Source: Gaiellasilicea sp037720595
GTDB lineage: Bacteria; Actinomycetota; Thermoleophilia; Gaiellales; Gaiellaceae
Length of the DNA stretch: 64,000 nt
Assembly (NCBI GenBank): GCA_037720595.1
Contig: JBBJLW010000010.1
Coordinates: 1 to 64,000 of the forward strand
Direction of reading: 5' to 3'
This document shows positions 48,791 through 57,581 of this stretch, piece after piece. The notes under the pieces are model-generated. The model worked only from the letters and a program-made list of their open reading frames with translations. It did no database searches and was not told the DNA's origin. Position numbers and translations under genes: made by a program. Position 1 is the stretch's first letter. Each line of letters starts with the position of its first letter.

Positions 48791-49469
48791 AGTAGATCCG
48801 GAGTACGTAGAAGCGGTCGAAGAAGAGGAGGGTTCCGAGCGCGACGAGGATCGCACCGCTGACGAGCTGGATCGCTGTGTAGTGGTTGCGGATCCGGCGG
48901 AAGAACCCCATCGCCGGGACGAAGAGCGCCGCTGCGACGAGAAAGGGGACGGCGAGCCCGAGGGCGTAGACGGCGAGCAGGAGCGAGCCCTCGAGCACCG
49001 TGCCGGAGTCGCCTGCGAGCACGAGGATCGAGCCGAGCACGGGGCTGATGCAGGGGGCGGCGCAGACGGCGAACGCGCCGCCGAGCAGGAAGCTCGAGCC
49101 GCGCCGACGAGCTCCCTGCACGAGTCCTGCGCCGAGCAGTCGCTCGGGCCACGGCAGCAGGCCCATGAAGACGAGCCCGAAGACGATCAGGACGAAGCCG
49201 GCGATCTGCTCGAGCAGGAACTGGTTCTCGGCGATCGAGAGCCCGACGGCCGCGGCGCCCGCGCCGAGCAGGACGAAGACCGCGACGAGACCGCCGACGA
49301 ACGGCAGGCTCGAGACGACGACGCGCCGGGCCGCGCCGGGCTCGCCGAGCCGATCGGCCTCGACCGACGACACGGCCGAGAGGTAGCCGGGAACGAGCGG
49401 AAGCACACACGGCGCGAGGAACGAGATGAGGCCCGCGCCGAACGCGACGGCGACGCCGGCTGGACTCAC
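48756..49469 (-). CDS. ccdA: cytochrome c biogenesis membrane protein CcdA
   Basis: A 237-aa six-helix membrane protein of the CcdA/DsbD family. The two reactive cysteines are in FLAPCVLPLVPGY near residue 21 and VCAAPCISPVLGS near residue 138. It moves electrons from cytoplasmic thioredoxin to extracytoplasmic thiol proteins such as TlpA/ResA-type thioredoxins. It is the last of a minus-strand set with ccmH and tlpA, 24 bp after ccmH. The start is GTG 49469. Confidence 0.93.
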   Translation of the reverse strand: MSPAGVAVAFGAGLISFLAPCVLPLVPGYLSAVSSVEADRLGEPGAARRVVVSSLPFVGGLVAVFVLLGAGAAAVGLSIAENQFLLEQIAGFVLIVFGLVFMGLLPWPERLLGAGLVQGARRRGSSFLLGGAFAVCAAPCISPVLGSILVLAGDSGTVLEGSLLLAVYALGLAVPFLVAAALFVPAMGFFRRIRNHYTAIQLVSGAILVALGTLLFFDRFYVLRIYFNRFFQFLGIG

Positions 49470-49493
49470 GTGGTCGGACTCATCGAATGAGAC

Positions 49494-49943
49494 TCACTCG
49501 AAGCGGGCGAGCTCGGCGTCGAGCCGGCGCTCGCTCTCGGGGTCGAGCGGCGAATCGTCGGGTGGCTCCGTCCCGGAGCGCGAACGGCTCCACCCCCAGG
49601 CGATCGAGCCGACGGCGACCGCGGCGAGGCCGCCCCCGACGAGCGGTAGCAGCCACGCGAACCAGTCGAACCCCTGACGCGGCGGCACCGCGAGGACGCC
49701 CTGACCGAACTGCGCGACGAGCTTCCCCTTGATCTCGCTCTTCGTGTCCCCCGCCGCGATCCGGATGCGGATGAACGCCTTCATCCGGCGCGCGATCTCC
49801 GCATTCGAGGTGTCGAGCGTCGAGTCGCAGATCGGGCAGACGAGCTCGGACTCGAGCTCGGCGGCGGTCGGCTTCTGCTCGCCGGCGGCGGCCGGCTGCG
49901 GCACGAGAAGCGCCAGCGCGACGAGGAGAACGAGGCGCCTCAC
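49494..49943 (-). CDS. CcmH/CycL-type cytochrome c heme lyase subunit
   Basis: A 149-aa protein: signal peptide (LVLLVALALLVPQPAAAG), a CcmH-type domain with the reactive motif LVCPICDSTLDTSN (CxxC), and a C-terminal membrane helix (WLLPLVGGGLAAVAVGSIAWGW). CcmH reduces the CXXCH cysteines of apocytochrome c before haem attachment. GTG 49943 is chosen because GGAGG lies just upstream; ATG 49967 would add eight residues. Seventy-odd bases separate it from the tlpA gene upstream. Confidence 0.88.
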   Translation of the reverse strand: MRRLVLLVALALLVPQPAAAGEQKPTAAELESELVCPICDSTLDTSNAEIARRMKAFIRIRIAAGDTKSEIKGKLVAQFGQGVLAVPPRQGFDWFAWLLPLVGGGLAAVAVGSIAWGWSRSRSGTEPPDDSPLDPESERRLDAELARFE

Positions 49944-50030
49944 ACGACCTCCGCTCGCCCTGCGCATCGGCGCGCCTATCCGGGAGAACCCGCCGGTTCC
50001 CGCGCACCCCCTCGCGCCTGCATGACTGCG

Positions 50031-50585
50031 TCACGCAGACGCGAGGGCGCGCTCGATCGCCTCGTCGAGCTCGCTCGCCTCGTCGACGGGGCCGGCGATC
50101 CGGTAGACGACCTGGCCGCGCGCGTCGATGAAATAGGTCTCCGGGAAGCCGGTGACCCCGTAGCGGCCGACCGTCGAGCCCTTGCCGTCGTAGACGTTCG
50201 GGTAGGTGACACCGAACTTGCGCACGAACGAGCGCGCGTCGCCGCGGAAATCCTTGACGTCGACGCCGACGAAGACGACGCCCTTGCCCTGCCAGCGCTC
50301 CCATCCCTTCTGCAGAAGTGGTGTCTCGTCCTTGCACGGTCCGCACCAGGAGGCCCAGAAATTGAGCACGACCGCCTTGCCGCGCAGCGACTCGAGCGCG
50401 AGCTCGCCGTCTCCATCGAGATTCGAGAGCGTGAAGGCGGGAGCAGCCACCGCCCGGCCGTCTGCGAGCGAGCCCGTGACGGCATTGTCGTCGCCCTTCG
50501 CGACCTTCCAGATCAGGAGACCGAGTAGCGCCACCACGACGCCGACGGCGAGAACCTGTCCCCCGAGGCGAACGCGGCCGGTCAC
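50031..50585 (-). CDS. TlpA/ResA-like thiol-disulfide oxidoreductase
   Basis: A 184-aa membrane-anchored thioredoxin. A hydrophobic segment at residues 9-27 (VLAVGVVVALLGLLIWKV) is followed by a redoxin fold with WCGPC at about residue 80 and the cis-Pro loop GVTGFPETYFID. It should reduce apocytochrome c or other exported proteins with electrons from CcdA. GTG 50585 overlaps the L,D-transpeptidase stop by four bases, so it is the last gene of a five-gene coupled operon that begins with the SpoIIE-type phosphatase. Confidence 0.9.
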   Translation of the reverse strand: MTGRVRLGGQVLAVGVVVALLGLLIWKVAKGDDNAVTGSLADGRAVAAPAFTLSNLDGDGELALESLRGKAVVLNFWASWCGPCKDETPLLQKGWERWQGKGVVFVGVDVKDFRGDARSFVRKFGVTYPNVYDGKGSTVGRYGVTGFPETYFIDARGQVVYRIAGPVDEASELDEAIERALASA

Positions 50586-51727
50586 GGCACGATGAAGACC
50601 GGCGTGCCCGTCTCCACCTGCTCGAACAGCCACTCGACCTCCGGAATGAGCATCCGGATGCAGCCGTGGGAGGCGGAGTAGCCGATCGAGGCGGCATCAG
50701 GGGTGCCATGAATCCCGACCGCAGGCGAGGAGATCCCCAGCCAGCGCGTCCCGAGCGGATTCCCGGGGCCGGGCGGAATCGGCTTTGCATCCTTGGCCCA
50801 GTCCGAGGACGGCGGGTACCACCAGGGATTGCGCCACTTGACGACGATCTGGAAGTTCCCAAGCGGTGTCGGATAGCGCGACTGCCCCGTGGCGACGCCG
50901 AAGCTGCGCCGCAGCGTCATCCCGTCGTAGAGAGAAAGCTTGTTGAGCCCGCGGCGGATCACGATCACGTCGCCGATCGAGTTGCGGGTCGTCGCCGGCG
51001 CCTGCTCGAGGAGACGCGCGGTGAGCGGGCCGCGCTTGTGCGTCTTGACGCTGCGGTAGAGCTCGCGGCTGAGCGTTTCCCGGCTCAGCGTGCGGCCCGG
51101 GCGCGCGGCGGTCACGAAGGGCTCCGAGCCGCGCAGCAGCAGGCGCGAGTCGATCCGCGCGCGGTCGAAGCGGCGCGCGAGACGTTCGACGTAGCGCTCG
51201 ATCGAGGCCCGCGGTGCGGCGACCTTCAGCGGCACCTTGGCGCCGGGCCGCGAGATCCGGGCGCGCTTGACGGCGTCGCCGACGAATGCGGCAGCGCCGA
51301 GCGCCTTCGGAGACACGAGCAGCTTGGAGGTGCCGGCGATCCGAATCGTCACCGGACGGGCGAAGAACGCCCTGACCTCGGTCGTCGCCCGAGTGGCTGA
51401 GAGCCCGCCGACGAGCAAGCCGCCGATCGTCACTCCGGCCGGAATCGTCGTCAGCCGGGGCGGACGCGGCGGCGGCGGCTTCGGCGGCGGGGGAACCGGA
51501 GGCGCCGTTGTCGTTCGCACTGTCGTCGTGGGCGCGGTCGTCGTGGTCGGCGGCGGAGTCGTCGTCGTGACGGTCGTCGTCGGGATCGTCCCGGTGGTTC
51601 CGGTCGTCTGCGTTCCGGAGGTACCCGTGTCCGCGATCGCGGCCGGCGTGGCCGCGAGCACGAGCGCGCTGAGGAGGCCGCCGACAGCGCAGCTACCGAG
51701 AGAAACGGCCGCAAATCCGCGATTCAT
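50582..51727 (-). CDS. L,D-transpeptidase (YkuD) with Thr/Pro linker
   Basis: A 381-aa exported protein. A signal peptide (residues 1-32) is followed by a long Thr/Pro-rich wall-spanning linker (to about residue 90). A central domain of about 150 residues contains repeats like a peptidoglycan-binding PG4-type fold. The C-terminal YkuD catalytic domain has the motif HGTPDAASIGYSASHGCIRM with His and catalytic Cys near residue 356. It forms 3-3 cross-links in the cell wall or attaches wall proteins. ATG 51727 overlaps the GDPD stop by ATGA. Confidence 0.9.
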   Translation of the reverse strand: MNRGFAAVSLGSCAVGGLLSALVLAATPAAIADTGTSGTQTTGTTGTIPTTTVTTTTPPPTTTTAPTTTVRTTTAPPVPPPPKPPPPRPPRLTTIPAGVTIGGLLVGGLSATRATTEVRAFFARPVTIRIAGTSKLLVSPKALGAAAFVGDAVKRARISRPGAKVPLKVAAPRASIERYVERLARRFDRARIDSRLLLRGSEPFVTAARPGRTLSRETLSRELYRSVKTHKRGPLTARLLEQAPATTRNSIGDVIVIRRGLNKLSLYDGMTLRRSFGVATGQSRYPTPLGNFQIVVKWRNPWWYPPSSDWAKDAKPIPPGPGNPLGTRWLGISSPAVGIHGTPDAASIGYSASHGCIRMLIPEVEWLFEQVETGTPVFIVP

Positions 51728-52527
51728 CGGGTTGGCCTCATCGGCGCCAGTGTAGCCACGGCTTCGAAGATCCTGGGATCGTTCGTGATTACCGCGTCGA
51801 CCCCCGCCGCGTCCATCCGCTCGAGCTCTTCCGGGCGATCGACTGTCCACGTCCAGACCGCCGCCCCACACGTATGGGCGGCCGCAACGGCGTCGGGCGA
51901 GACGACTGCGTGGTGGAGCATCAGCGCGTTGGCGCCGGCGCGCATAAGCATGGCCGGGACGCGACGAGCAAGCGCCGCTCGAAGCACGACCGTGCTGAGC
52001 CGGATCGCCGGATGGAGGATCCGCCTGCGCGAGATCCCGCGCCGATCCTTCGGATAGGTGAAGCCGATGCGCACCCCGGGCGCCGCGCGGGCGACCGCGC
52101 CGAGGCTCTCCCGGTGGAACGAGCTGACGACCGTCCGCTCGACGAGTCCATGCCGCCCGAGCGCCAGCGCCAGCTCGTCCAGCCGCTCGGCCAGCTTCAG
52201 ATCGACATGGACCGCGAGGCCGGGCCGTTCGGCGAAATAGGCGAGCGCCTCGTCGAGCGTCGGCAGCTCCGGGGCGAGCTCGCGCAACTCGGCAAGGGTG
52301 CGGTCGCGAACGGTGCCGGCGGCGGCGCCGTGGCTCACTTCGTAGAGATCGTTCGAGTGGGCGAGTACGAGCGGTCCACCGACGAGGTCGAGGACGTCGA
52401 ACTCGATCGCGTCGACGCCGGCTGCGACCGCCGTCTCGAACGCAGCGATGGTGTTCTCGGGCGCGAGCGAGGCCGCGCCTCTGTGACCGACCCGAATCAG
52501 CGGCCCGTCTCCTCGCAGCAGCCTCAC
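51724..52527 (-). CDS. glycerophosphodiester phosphodiesterase
   Basis: A 267-aa TIM-barrel phosphodiesterase. VGHRGAASLAPENTIAAF contains the HRG and EN catalytic segments, IEFDVLDLVGGPLVLAHSNDL the metal site and second His, and VWTWTVDRPEELERM the closing strand typical of GDPD. It hydrolyses glycerophosphodiesters to glycerol 3-phosphate and an alcohol. No signal peptide is seen. GTG 52527 overlaps the upstream stop by four bases, so it is coupled on both sides. Confidence 0.9.
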   Translation of the reverse strand: MRLLRGDGPLIRVGHRGAASLAPENTIAAFETAVAAGVDAIEFDVLDLVGGPLVLAHSNDLYEVSHGAAAGTVRDRTLAELRELAPELPTLDEALAYFAERPGLAVHVDLKLAERLDELALALGRHGLVERTVVSSFHRESLGAVARAAPGVRIGFTYPKDRRGISRRRILHPAIRLSTVVLRAALARRVPAMLMRAGANALMLHHAVVSPDAVAAAHTCGAAVWTWTVDRPEELERMDAAGVDAVITNDPRIFEAVATLAPMRPTR

Positions 52528-54050
52528 GGAGCGGTTGGGAGCGGAGCCTCGTCGAGGTCGCCGCCACGCGCTGCGAAGCTGACGATCATCCGGTCGGTCA
52601 CCCATTCCACGGGCGCGTGGTCGTCCGTCCACGGATCGGACGACGGCGGAACTGCGGGCCGTGACCGGAGATCCGCCTCGAGCAGCACGACGAGCGGCCG
52701 GAGCCTCGTCTCGACGATCGCGGGCGTCTGCGCGTCCGGAGGCTCGGCAGCCGCGAACCCGAGCACGATCCGGTTGAAGCGGAGCGCGTTCCAGACCCGC
52801 ACCCGCGGGAGAACGGTCGCGAGCGTGCCCGAGACCTCACGGACGAGCGTGTCGTCGCCGGGCACCGTCGCCACGTTCAGCGCCACCACCCCGCCCGGTG
52901 CGAGCCGGTCGCGAACGAGCCGGAAGAACTCTTGGGTCGCCAGGTAGAACGGGACGTATGGCTGGCGGTAGGCGTCGACGTAGATGACGTCGTAGCGCCG
53001 ATCCGTCCGGCTCAGGAACGGCCGTGCGTCGTCGTCGTAGGTCGTCACGCGCGGGTTGTCGCCGAGCCCGAAGTAACGGTAACCGACGTCCGTCACCGCC
53101 GGGTCGATCTCGACCGCATCGATCTCGGCACGCGGCCAGAAGACGCCGAACGCGCGGGCGAGCGTGCCGCCGGCGCTGCCCAGGATCGCGACCCGCCGCG
53201 GCGGCTCCCCGAGCACCGCCGGTACCGTCAGCAGCGCGTCCCAGACGCCGCCCGTCAGCACCGTGTCCTTGCGCCAGACGGAATGGACGGCCACACCTTC
53301 GTTCAATCGAAGCAGGCGGCGGCCGTCGGCGCGCTCGAGCACCTGGATGAACTGCTGGCGCGATTCCTCCTCGTAGAGGAGCCCTTCCTCAGCCTTGATC
53401 GCGCCCGGCGGGATCGCGACGAGGACCGCGAAGGCGATCGCAGCGACGGCCGCGCGGCGACCTAGGAGGAGCGCAGCCGAGCCGGCCAGGACGAAGGCGG
53501 TGCCGAGCAGCGTCCGCTGCGTCCCGACGAGCGGGATCGTGAGGAGGGCCGGCACGAACGTGCCGAGCAGCGATCCCCCGGTGGAAAGCGCGTAGAAGCG
53601 GCCCGCGACGGCGCCGGCCGTCGCCACGTCGGAGATCGCGAGTCGGATCGCGAAGGGCGAGACCATCCCGAGCAGGACGACCGCCGGCGCGAAGAGGAGC
53701 AGCACCGCGAAGAAAGAGCCGATCACGGCGCCCGCCGAGGCGTCGTCGAGGCTGCTCACCGTCGCATCGAGGAAGGGCCTCGCGACGAACGGCGTCAGCG
53801 CCACCCATGCTGCCGCCGCGAGGACGATCAGGCCGAGGAGCCGCGGCTCGGGCCGCCGGTCGGCGAGCTTGCCGCCGAGGTAGTAACCGAGCGCGAGCCC
53901 GGCGAGCACGATCCCGATCAGGTTCGCCCAGACGATCGTCGAGGAGCCGAAGTACGGCGCCAGCAGCCGCGACGCCGCGATCTCGGTCGCGAGCGAGCCG
54001 GTGCCGGCCCCGAAAACGAGCGCCGCAAGGGCTGCCTGCGAGCCCTTCAT
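52524..54050 (-). CDS. membrane-anchored spermidine synthase-like protein
   Basis: A 508-aa protein. Residues 10-215 hold about seven to eight transmembrane helices (from ALAALVFGAGTGSLATEIAASRLLAPYFGSS is split across helix 1 and its loop). Residues 270-440 form a class I methyltransferase-like aminopropyltransferase domain with VAILGSAGGTLARAFG, VEIDPAVTDVGYRYF and YDVIYVDAYRQPYVPF. The Asp/Glu pattern suits polyamine synthases, but many such fused proteins have no proven activity. It is coupled by four-base overlaps to the GAF-SpoIIE gene upstream and GDPD downstream. Confidence 0.85.
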   Translation of the reverse strand: MKGSQAALAALVFGAGTGSLATEIAASRLLAPYFGSSTIVWANLIGIVLAGLALGYYLGGKLADRRPEPRLLGLIVLAAAAWVALTPFVARPFLDATVSSLDDASAGAVIGSFFAVLLLFAPAVVLLGMVSPFAIRLAISDVATAGAVAGRFYALSTGGSLLGTFVPALLTIPLVGTQRTLLGTAFVLAGSAALLLGRRAAVAAIAFAVLVAIPPGAIKAEEGLLYEEESRQQFIQVLERADGRRLLRLNEGVAVHSVWRKDTVLTGGVWDALLTVPAVLGEPPRRVAILGSAGGTLARAFGVFWPRAEIDAVEIDPAVTDVGYRYFGLGDNPRVTTYDDDARPFLSRTDRRYDVIYVDAYRQPYVPFYLATQEFFRLVRDRLAPGGVVALNVATVPGDDTLVREVSGTLATVLPRVRVWNALRFNRIVLGFAAAEPPDAQTPAIVETRLRPLVVLLEADLRSRPAVPPSSDPWTDDHAPVEWVTDRMIVSFAARGGDLDEAPLPTAP

Positions 54051-56710
54051 CCGGATCGCTTGAGCACGACAAGCGCGAAATCGTCGGTGAGCTCGCCTTC
54101 GGTCCACTCGCGACACGCCGCGAGCGCAGCCGCTGCGAGCTCCTTCGCCGGCAGCCCTCGGTGCTCCGCGAGCAAGGCGTCCAGGCGCTCGGTGCCGAAC
54201 TGCTCGCCGTCTCGGCGCGCCTCCACGACGCCGTCCGTGTAGAGGATGACGCTCGCGCCGGGGGGATAGTCGAGCGAGACGGGCTCGTAGACCTGCGCCG
54301 CATCGATCCCGAGGGCGAGCCCCCGGGCGGCGATTGCCTGCACGCTGCCGTCGGGCAGAACGAGCCGCGGCGGCGGATGGCCGGCGCTGGCACACGTCAC
54401 CGTGCCGGCGGCCGCGTCAAGGACGAGCTCGACCATGGTGATGAACTTTCCGGGAGCGATCTCCGAGGCGACGACCTCGTTCGCAGCGGCGAGGAAGTCG
54501 CCGGGATCGACGTGCACACGCGCCAGAGAGCGGAAGACGTACTTCGCCATCGCCATATCCGCGGTCGCCTCGACCCCATGCCCGGTCACGTCGCCGAGCA
54601 CCACGGCAAGCCGGCCGTCCGGGAGGACGAGATAGTCGTAGACATCGCCGCCGACGTCGACCCGCGCCGCCGATTCGTAGACATCCCCGATCTCCAGGCC
54701 CGCGAGATCCGGCGCCGCGCGCGGCAGCAGCGAGCGCTGCATCGTGTCCGCGAACTCCTTCTGCTGCCCGTACAGGCGGGCGTTGTCGATGGCGAGCGCC
54801 GCCTGGCCGGTAATCGAGAGGGCCGTGTCGGCGATCTCGCCGGCGACCGGCCGCTCGGGATGGAGCGAGACGATCGTGAGCGTGGCGAGGAGCTCGCCGG
54901 CAGATTCGATCGGGACGATCGCCGCACTCGATCCTTTCTCCAGGAACGGGGCCAGGAGAGCGATCGCGCCCTCGAGCTCGGCGGCGGAGCGCGCGTCGAG
55001 CAGGAGCGGCTCGCGGCGGTCGAGGAGCTCCTGCCGCTGGGCGCGTGAGAGCGGCTGCGGCCTTGACAGGAGCAGACGCGCGGCCGCGTCGACGCGCTGG
55101 TCGTTCACCTCCACCGCGCGGGCGACGAAATCGACCCCGCGCTCGTCGGCCATCCGAATCACCGCGGCGTCGACACCGAGCAAGGTGACGATCGAGCGGG
55201 CGAGGACGCCGAGAGTCGTCTGCAGGGAGAGGTTCTGCGCGAACTCCCGCGAGACGTCGTGCTGGGCCTGGAGGCGCTTCAACGCCTCTCGTTCCGAGGC
55301 GAGCTCAGCCTCGAGCTGAGCGTTCCGCGCCGTGGCACTTTCGTGCAGCCGCGCGTTCTGAACCGCGACGGCGAGCTGGGCGGCCAGCGCCACGAGGAGC
55401 GCGGACTCGTTCGGGGTCAGGCGCCGCGGACGACGCGGGTAGACGGCGAGCAGGCCGATCAATCCGTCCTGGACGAGGAGCGGGAGCGCCAGAACCGAGG
55501 TGATCTCTGCCTCCGCCGTCTCGCGTCGAACGCCGGCGAGCTGCTCGAGTGCTGCCGCGCCGCCGAGCTCGACGATTCCGTGGCCACGGCGCGGGCCGAG
55601 CGCGAGCGCGAGCGCCGCACGCGCGACGGGCTCGTGCGGCCCCTCGATCCCCCGCGTTGCCGCAGATGTCAACAAGCCCTCCTCCTCGAGGTAGAGCGCA
55701 ACCCGATCGGTGTCGAGGAGCGTGGCCACATGCTCGACTGCGGTTTCGAGCGTGTGCGCGAGCGAGAGGCTCGCGATCGCCTCGCCGATGACCGCCAGGA
55801 GAGCGCGGCTCCGCTCGAGCTCGAGCGCCAGATCGCTCGCTCGTCCGGCGGCGCGCAGCGCGTGCGCGGCCCGGACGGCAAAGCTCTCGAGCGGCGCCAG
55901 GTGCTCGGGCGCACGGCCCGACGGATAGAGCAGCTGCAGCACGCCCACAGGAGGCTGACCGAGCTGAAGCGTCACGAGGGCGCCGTCGGTTGTCTCTTCG
56001 ACGGCCGTCGCGAACTCGTCGCTCACGATCGTTTCGGCCGCGTGCTCGACAGCGGCGCCCCGGGGCAGCCGACCGTAGAGACCGATGCGCTCGACGCCGG
56101 CCGAGGTCAGACTCCAGAGCAGCGCGGCCTCGGCGCCGCCGGCGATCGCGGCGATCCTCGCGACGTGCGCCCCCGTGCGCTGCTCGTCGGATGCGGCCGC
56201 GAGCGCGTCGCCGGCGATCTCGAGAAGTGTCGAGGGGAGCGGGCCTTCACGCCGGCCGTCCTGGCAGAACCTCGTCGCGAGCGTCGCGAGATCGGCAGCG
56301 AGCGATGCGAACCGCTCCTCGGCGAGATCGAACTCGGCAGCTCGGCGGAGGACGTCCAGCGAGCCAAGATCGTCGTCCGCCGTCGCGAGCGGTACGGTCG
56401 CGGAGACCGCGTCGAGCCCGAGCCTGCGGCGCAACGTGCCGGCTGTCGTCTGCGCGTCGGGGAGCCGCAGACCCTCGATCTCGGCGCCGAGCGCGGCGGA
56501 GGCCGACCACACCGCTCGCGCAACGAGCTCGTCGCCCCGCTCGCGCAGCCAGATCACGACGATCTCCGCGTCCGCGGCCAGGGCCACCGCTCCGACGATC
56601 GTGTCGAGCGTGCGCTGGAGCGGCTCGCCCGCCGCGACCGCGCGCCCGGCGTCCGCCAGCGCCGCGAGCGCCTCGGAGAGCTCGGCGCGCGCTGCGCGGG
56701 CGACGATCAC
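54047..56710 (-). CDS. multi-GAF SpoIIE-type protein phosphatase
   Basis: An 887-aa signalling protein. Four GAF-like domains occupy roughly residues 15-150, 165-295, 310-450 and 480-640. The C-terminal PP2C-type SpoIIE/RsbU phosphatase domain starts near residue 655 with DVGGDVYDY, GDVTGHG, ILYTDGVVEARR and TDDFALVVL, which carry its metal-binding Asp residues. It would dephosphorylate an STAS anti-anti-sigma protein and so activate an alternative sigma factor in response to GAF ligands or redox state. No anti-sigma or STAS gene is in the window. First gene of a five-gene coupled operon. Confidence 0.9.
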   Translation of the reverse strand: MIVARAARAELSEALAALADAGRAVAAGEPLQRTLDTIVGAVALAADAEIVVIWLRERGDELVARAVWSASAALGAEIEGLRLPDAQTTAGTLRRRLGLDAVSATVPLATADDDLGSLDVLRRAAEFDLAEERFASLAADLATLATRFCQDGRREGPLPSTLLEIAGDALAAASDEQRTGAHVARIAAIAGGAEAALLWSLTSAGVERIGLYGRLPRGAAVEHAAETIVSDEFATAVEETTDGALVTLQLGQPPVGVLQLLYPSGRAPEHLAPLESFAVRAAHALRAAGRASDLALELERSRALLAVIGEAIASLSLAHTLETAVEHVATLLDTDRVALYLEEEGLLTSAATRGIEGPHEPVARAALALALGPRRGHGIVELGGAAALEQLAGVRRETAEAEITSVLALPLLVQDGLIGLLAVYPRRPRRLTPNESALLVALAAQLAVAVQNARLHESATARNAQLEAELASEREALKRLQAQHDVSREFAQNLSLQTTLGVLARSIVTLLGVDAAVIRMADERGVDFVARAVEVNDQRVDAAARLLLSRPQPLSRAQRQELLDRREPLLLDARSAAELEGAIALLAPFLEKGSSAAIVPIESAGELLATLTIVSLHPERPVAGEIADTALSITGQAALAIDNARLYGQQKEFADTMQRSLLPRAAPDLAGLEIGDVYESAARVDVGGDVYDYLVLPDGRLAVVLGDVTGHGVEATADMAMAKYVFRSLARVHVDPGDFLAAANEVVASEIAPGKFITMVELVLDAAAGTVTCASAGHPPPRLVLPDGSVQAIAARGLALGIDAAQVYEPVSLDYPPGASVILYTDGVVEARRDGEQFGTERLDALLAEHRGLPAKELAAAALAACREWTEGELTDDFALVVLKRSG

Positions 56711-56720
56711 GTACGAGAGC

Positions 56721-56960
56721 TCAAAGCCCGAAGAGCCGCTCGATCTCGCGCCAGATCGTCACCGTGAGCCCGATGCTGGCGGCGAGGAGCACGAGAAACA
56801 CGAACCAGAAGCGCACGCCCGCGCGCCGACGCTCGCGGGAGCGTTCGATCCGGGCACGTCGGCGGGCACGCTCGTGCAGGTACGCCCGGTCGACGGCCAC
56901 GGGGTCGAAGGTAGGCGGCGCGTCCTCGCCCGCCGGTTGGCGCGTCGCAGGCTCGACCAT
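56721..56960 (-). CDS. small single-pass membrane protein
   Basis: A 79-aa protein with a basic, charged N-terminal half (YLHERARRRARIERSRERRRAG) and one C-terminal transmembrane helix (FWFVFLVLLAASIGLTVTIW). It would face the cytoplasm with its basic part. TACACT stands exactly six bases before ATG 56960. It lies 10 bp upstream of the GAF-SpoIIE gene and may be co-transcribed with it. Confidence 0.7.
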   Translation of the reverse strand: MVEPATRQPAGEDAPPTFDPVAVDRAYLHERARRRARIERSRERRRAGVRFWFVFLVLLAASIGLTVTIWREIERLFGL

Positions 56961-56966
56961 CCACAG

Positions 56967-56972
56967 AGTGTA
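56967..56972 (-). promoter_or_regulatory. candidate -10 (TACACT) of the small membrane protein gene
   Basis: TACACT lies six bases before ATG 56960 on the minus strand, giving a leaderless start for the GAF-SpoIIE operon. The divergent gene has CATACT seven bases before GTG 57032. Confidence 0.5.
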
Positions 56973-57031
56973 GTCCCCGCCCGGGCCGCGTCCCGTGACT
57001 TCCGGCCGCGGATGTGCCCATACTGCTCTCC

Positions 57032-57532
57032 GTGGAAGACCCCGCTCCCCGCTACGAGCCCTCCGGCGAGCCGTTCGGCGAGCCCGCCGCTGCACCTCGC
57101 CGGAGCATCCCGCAGCGCAGCATCACGCAGCTTTGGGGCCTCGGCCGGCGAACCACCTGGGTCGCCGGCCTGGCGCTCGCGCTCTCGGCGTTCACGGGCT
57201 GGTATTCCGGCCCGGGTAGCGACCAGGGCGTCGAGGTGAGCGTGCTCGCCTGGGACACGGGACTCCTCGGCAAGCTCGTGCTCCTGATCGGGGTCGTCGC
57301 GATCGTGCTGGCGATCCTCCGCGAGACCGGAATCCAACTTCCGGCCGCGGTCCCGGAGAGCCTCGTCGTGATCGCGCTCGGCGCGCTCGCGACGATTGCC
57401 GTCCTGGTGCGTCTGATCTCGATTCCCGACGAGTTCTTCTTCGCGGGTCGCGAGCTCGGTCTCGCGATCAGCCTCGTCGCCGCGCTCGCGCTCCTCGTCG
57501 CAGGCCTCCTGGAAGCAGCAGAAGAGCTGTAG
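57032..57532 (+). CDS. four-helix membrane protein of unknown function
   Basis: A 166-aa protein: 45 hydrophilic, Pro/Glu/Arg-rich residues, then four predicted transmembrane helices (TTWVAGLALALSAFTGWY, LLGKLVLLIGVVAIVLAIL, PESLVVIALGALATIAVLV, LGLAISLVAALALLVAGLL). No catalytic motif is visible. GTG 57032 is chosen because CATACT is seven bases upstream; the first start in frame at 57014 lies before that -10. Divergent from the GAF-SpoIIE operon. Confidence 0.72.
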   Translation: MEDPAPRYEPSGEPFGEPAAAPRRSIPQRSITQLWGLGRRTTWVAGLALALSAFTGWYSGPGSDQGVEVSVLAWDTGLLGKLVLLIGVVAIVLAILRETGIQLPAAVPESLVVIALGALATIAVLVRLISIPDEFFFAGRELGLAISLVAALALLVAGLLEAAEEL

Positions 57533-57581
57533 CTGCTGGCGCAAGCGGCTCCACGGCCGACATCACCTCCGTGTCACACGT

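Noticed and set aside
55259..56767. 502-codon plus-strand open frame
   Set aside because: Mirror image of the GAF-SpoIIE gene with no domain of its own.
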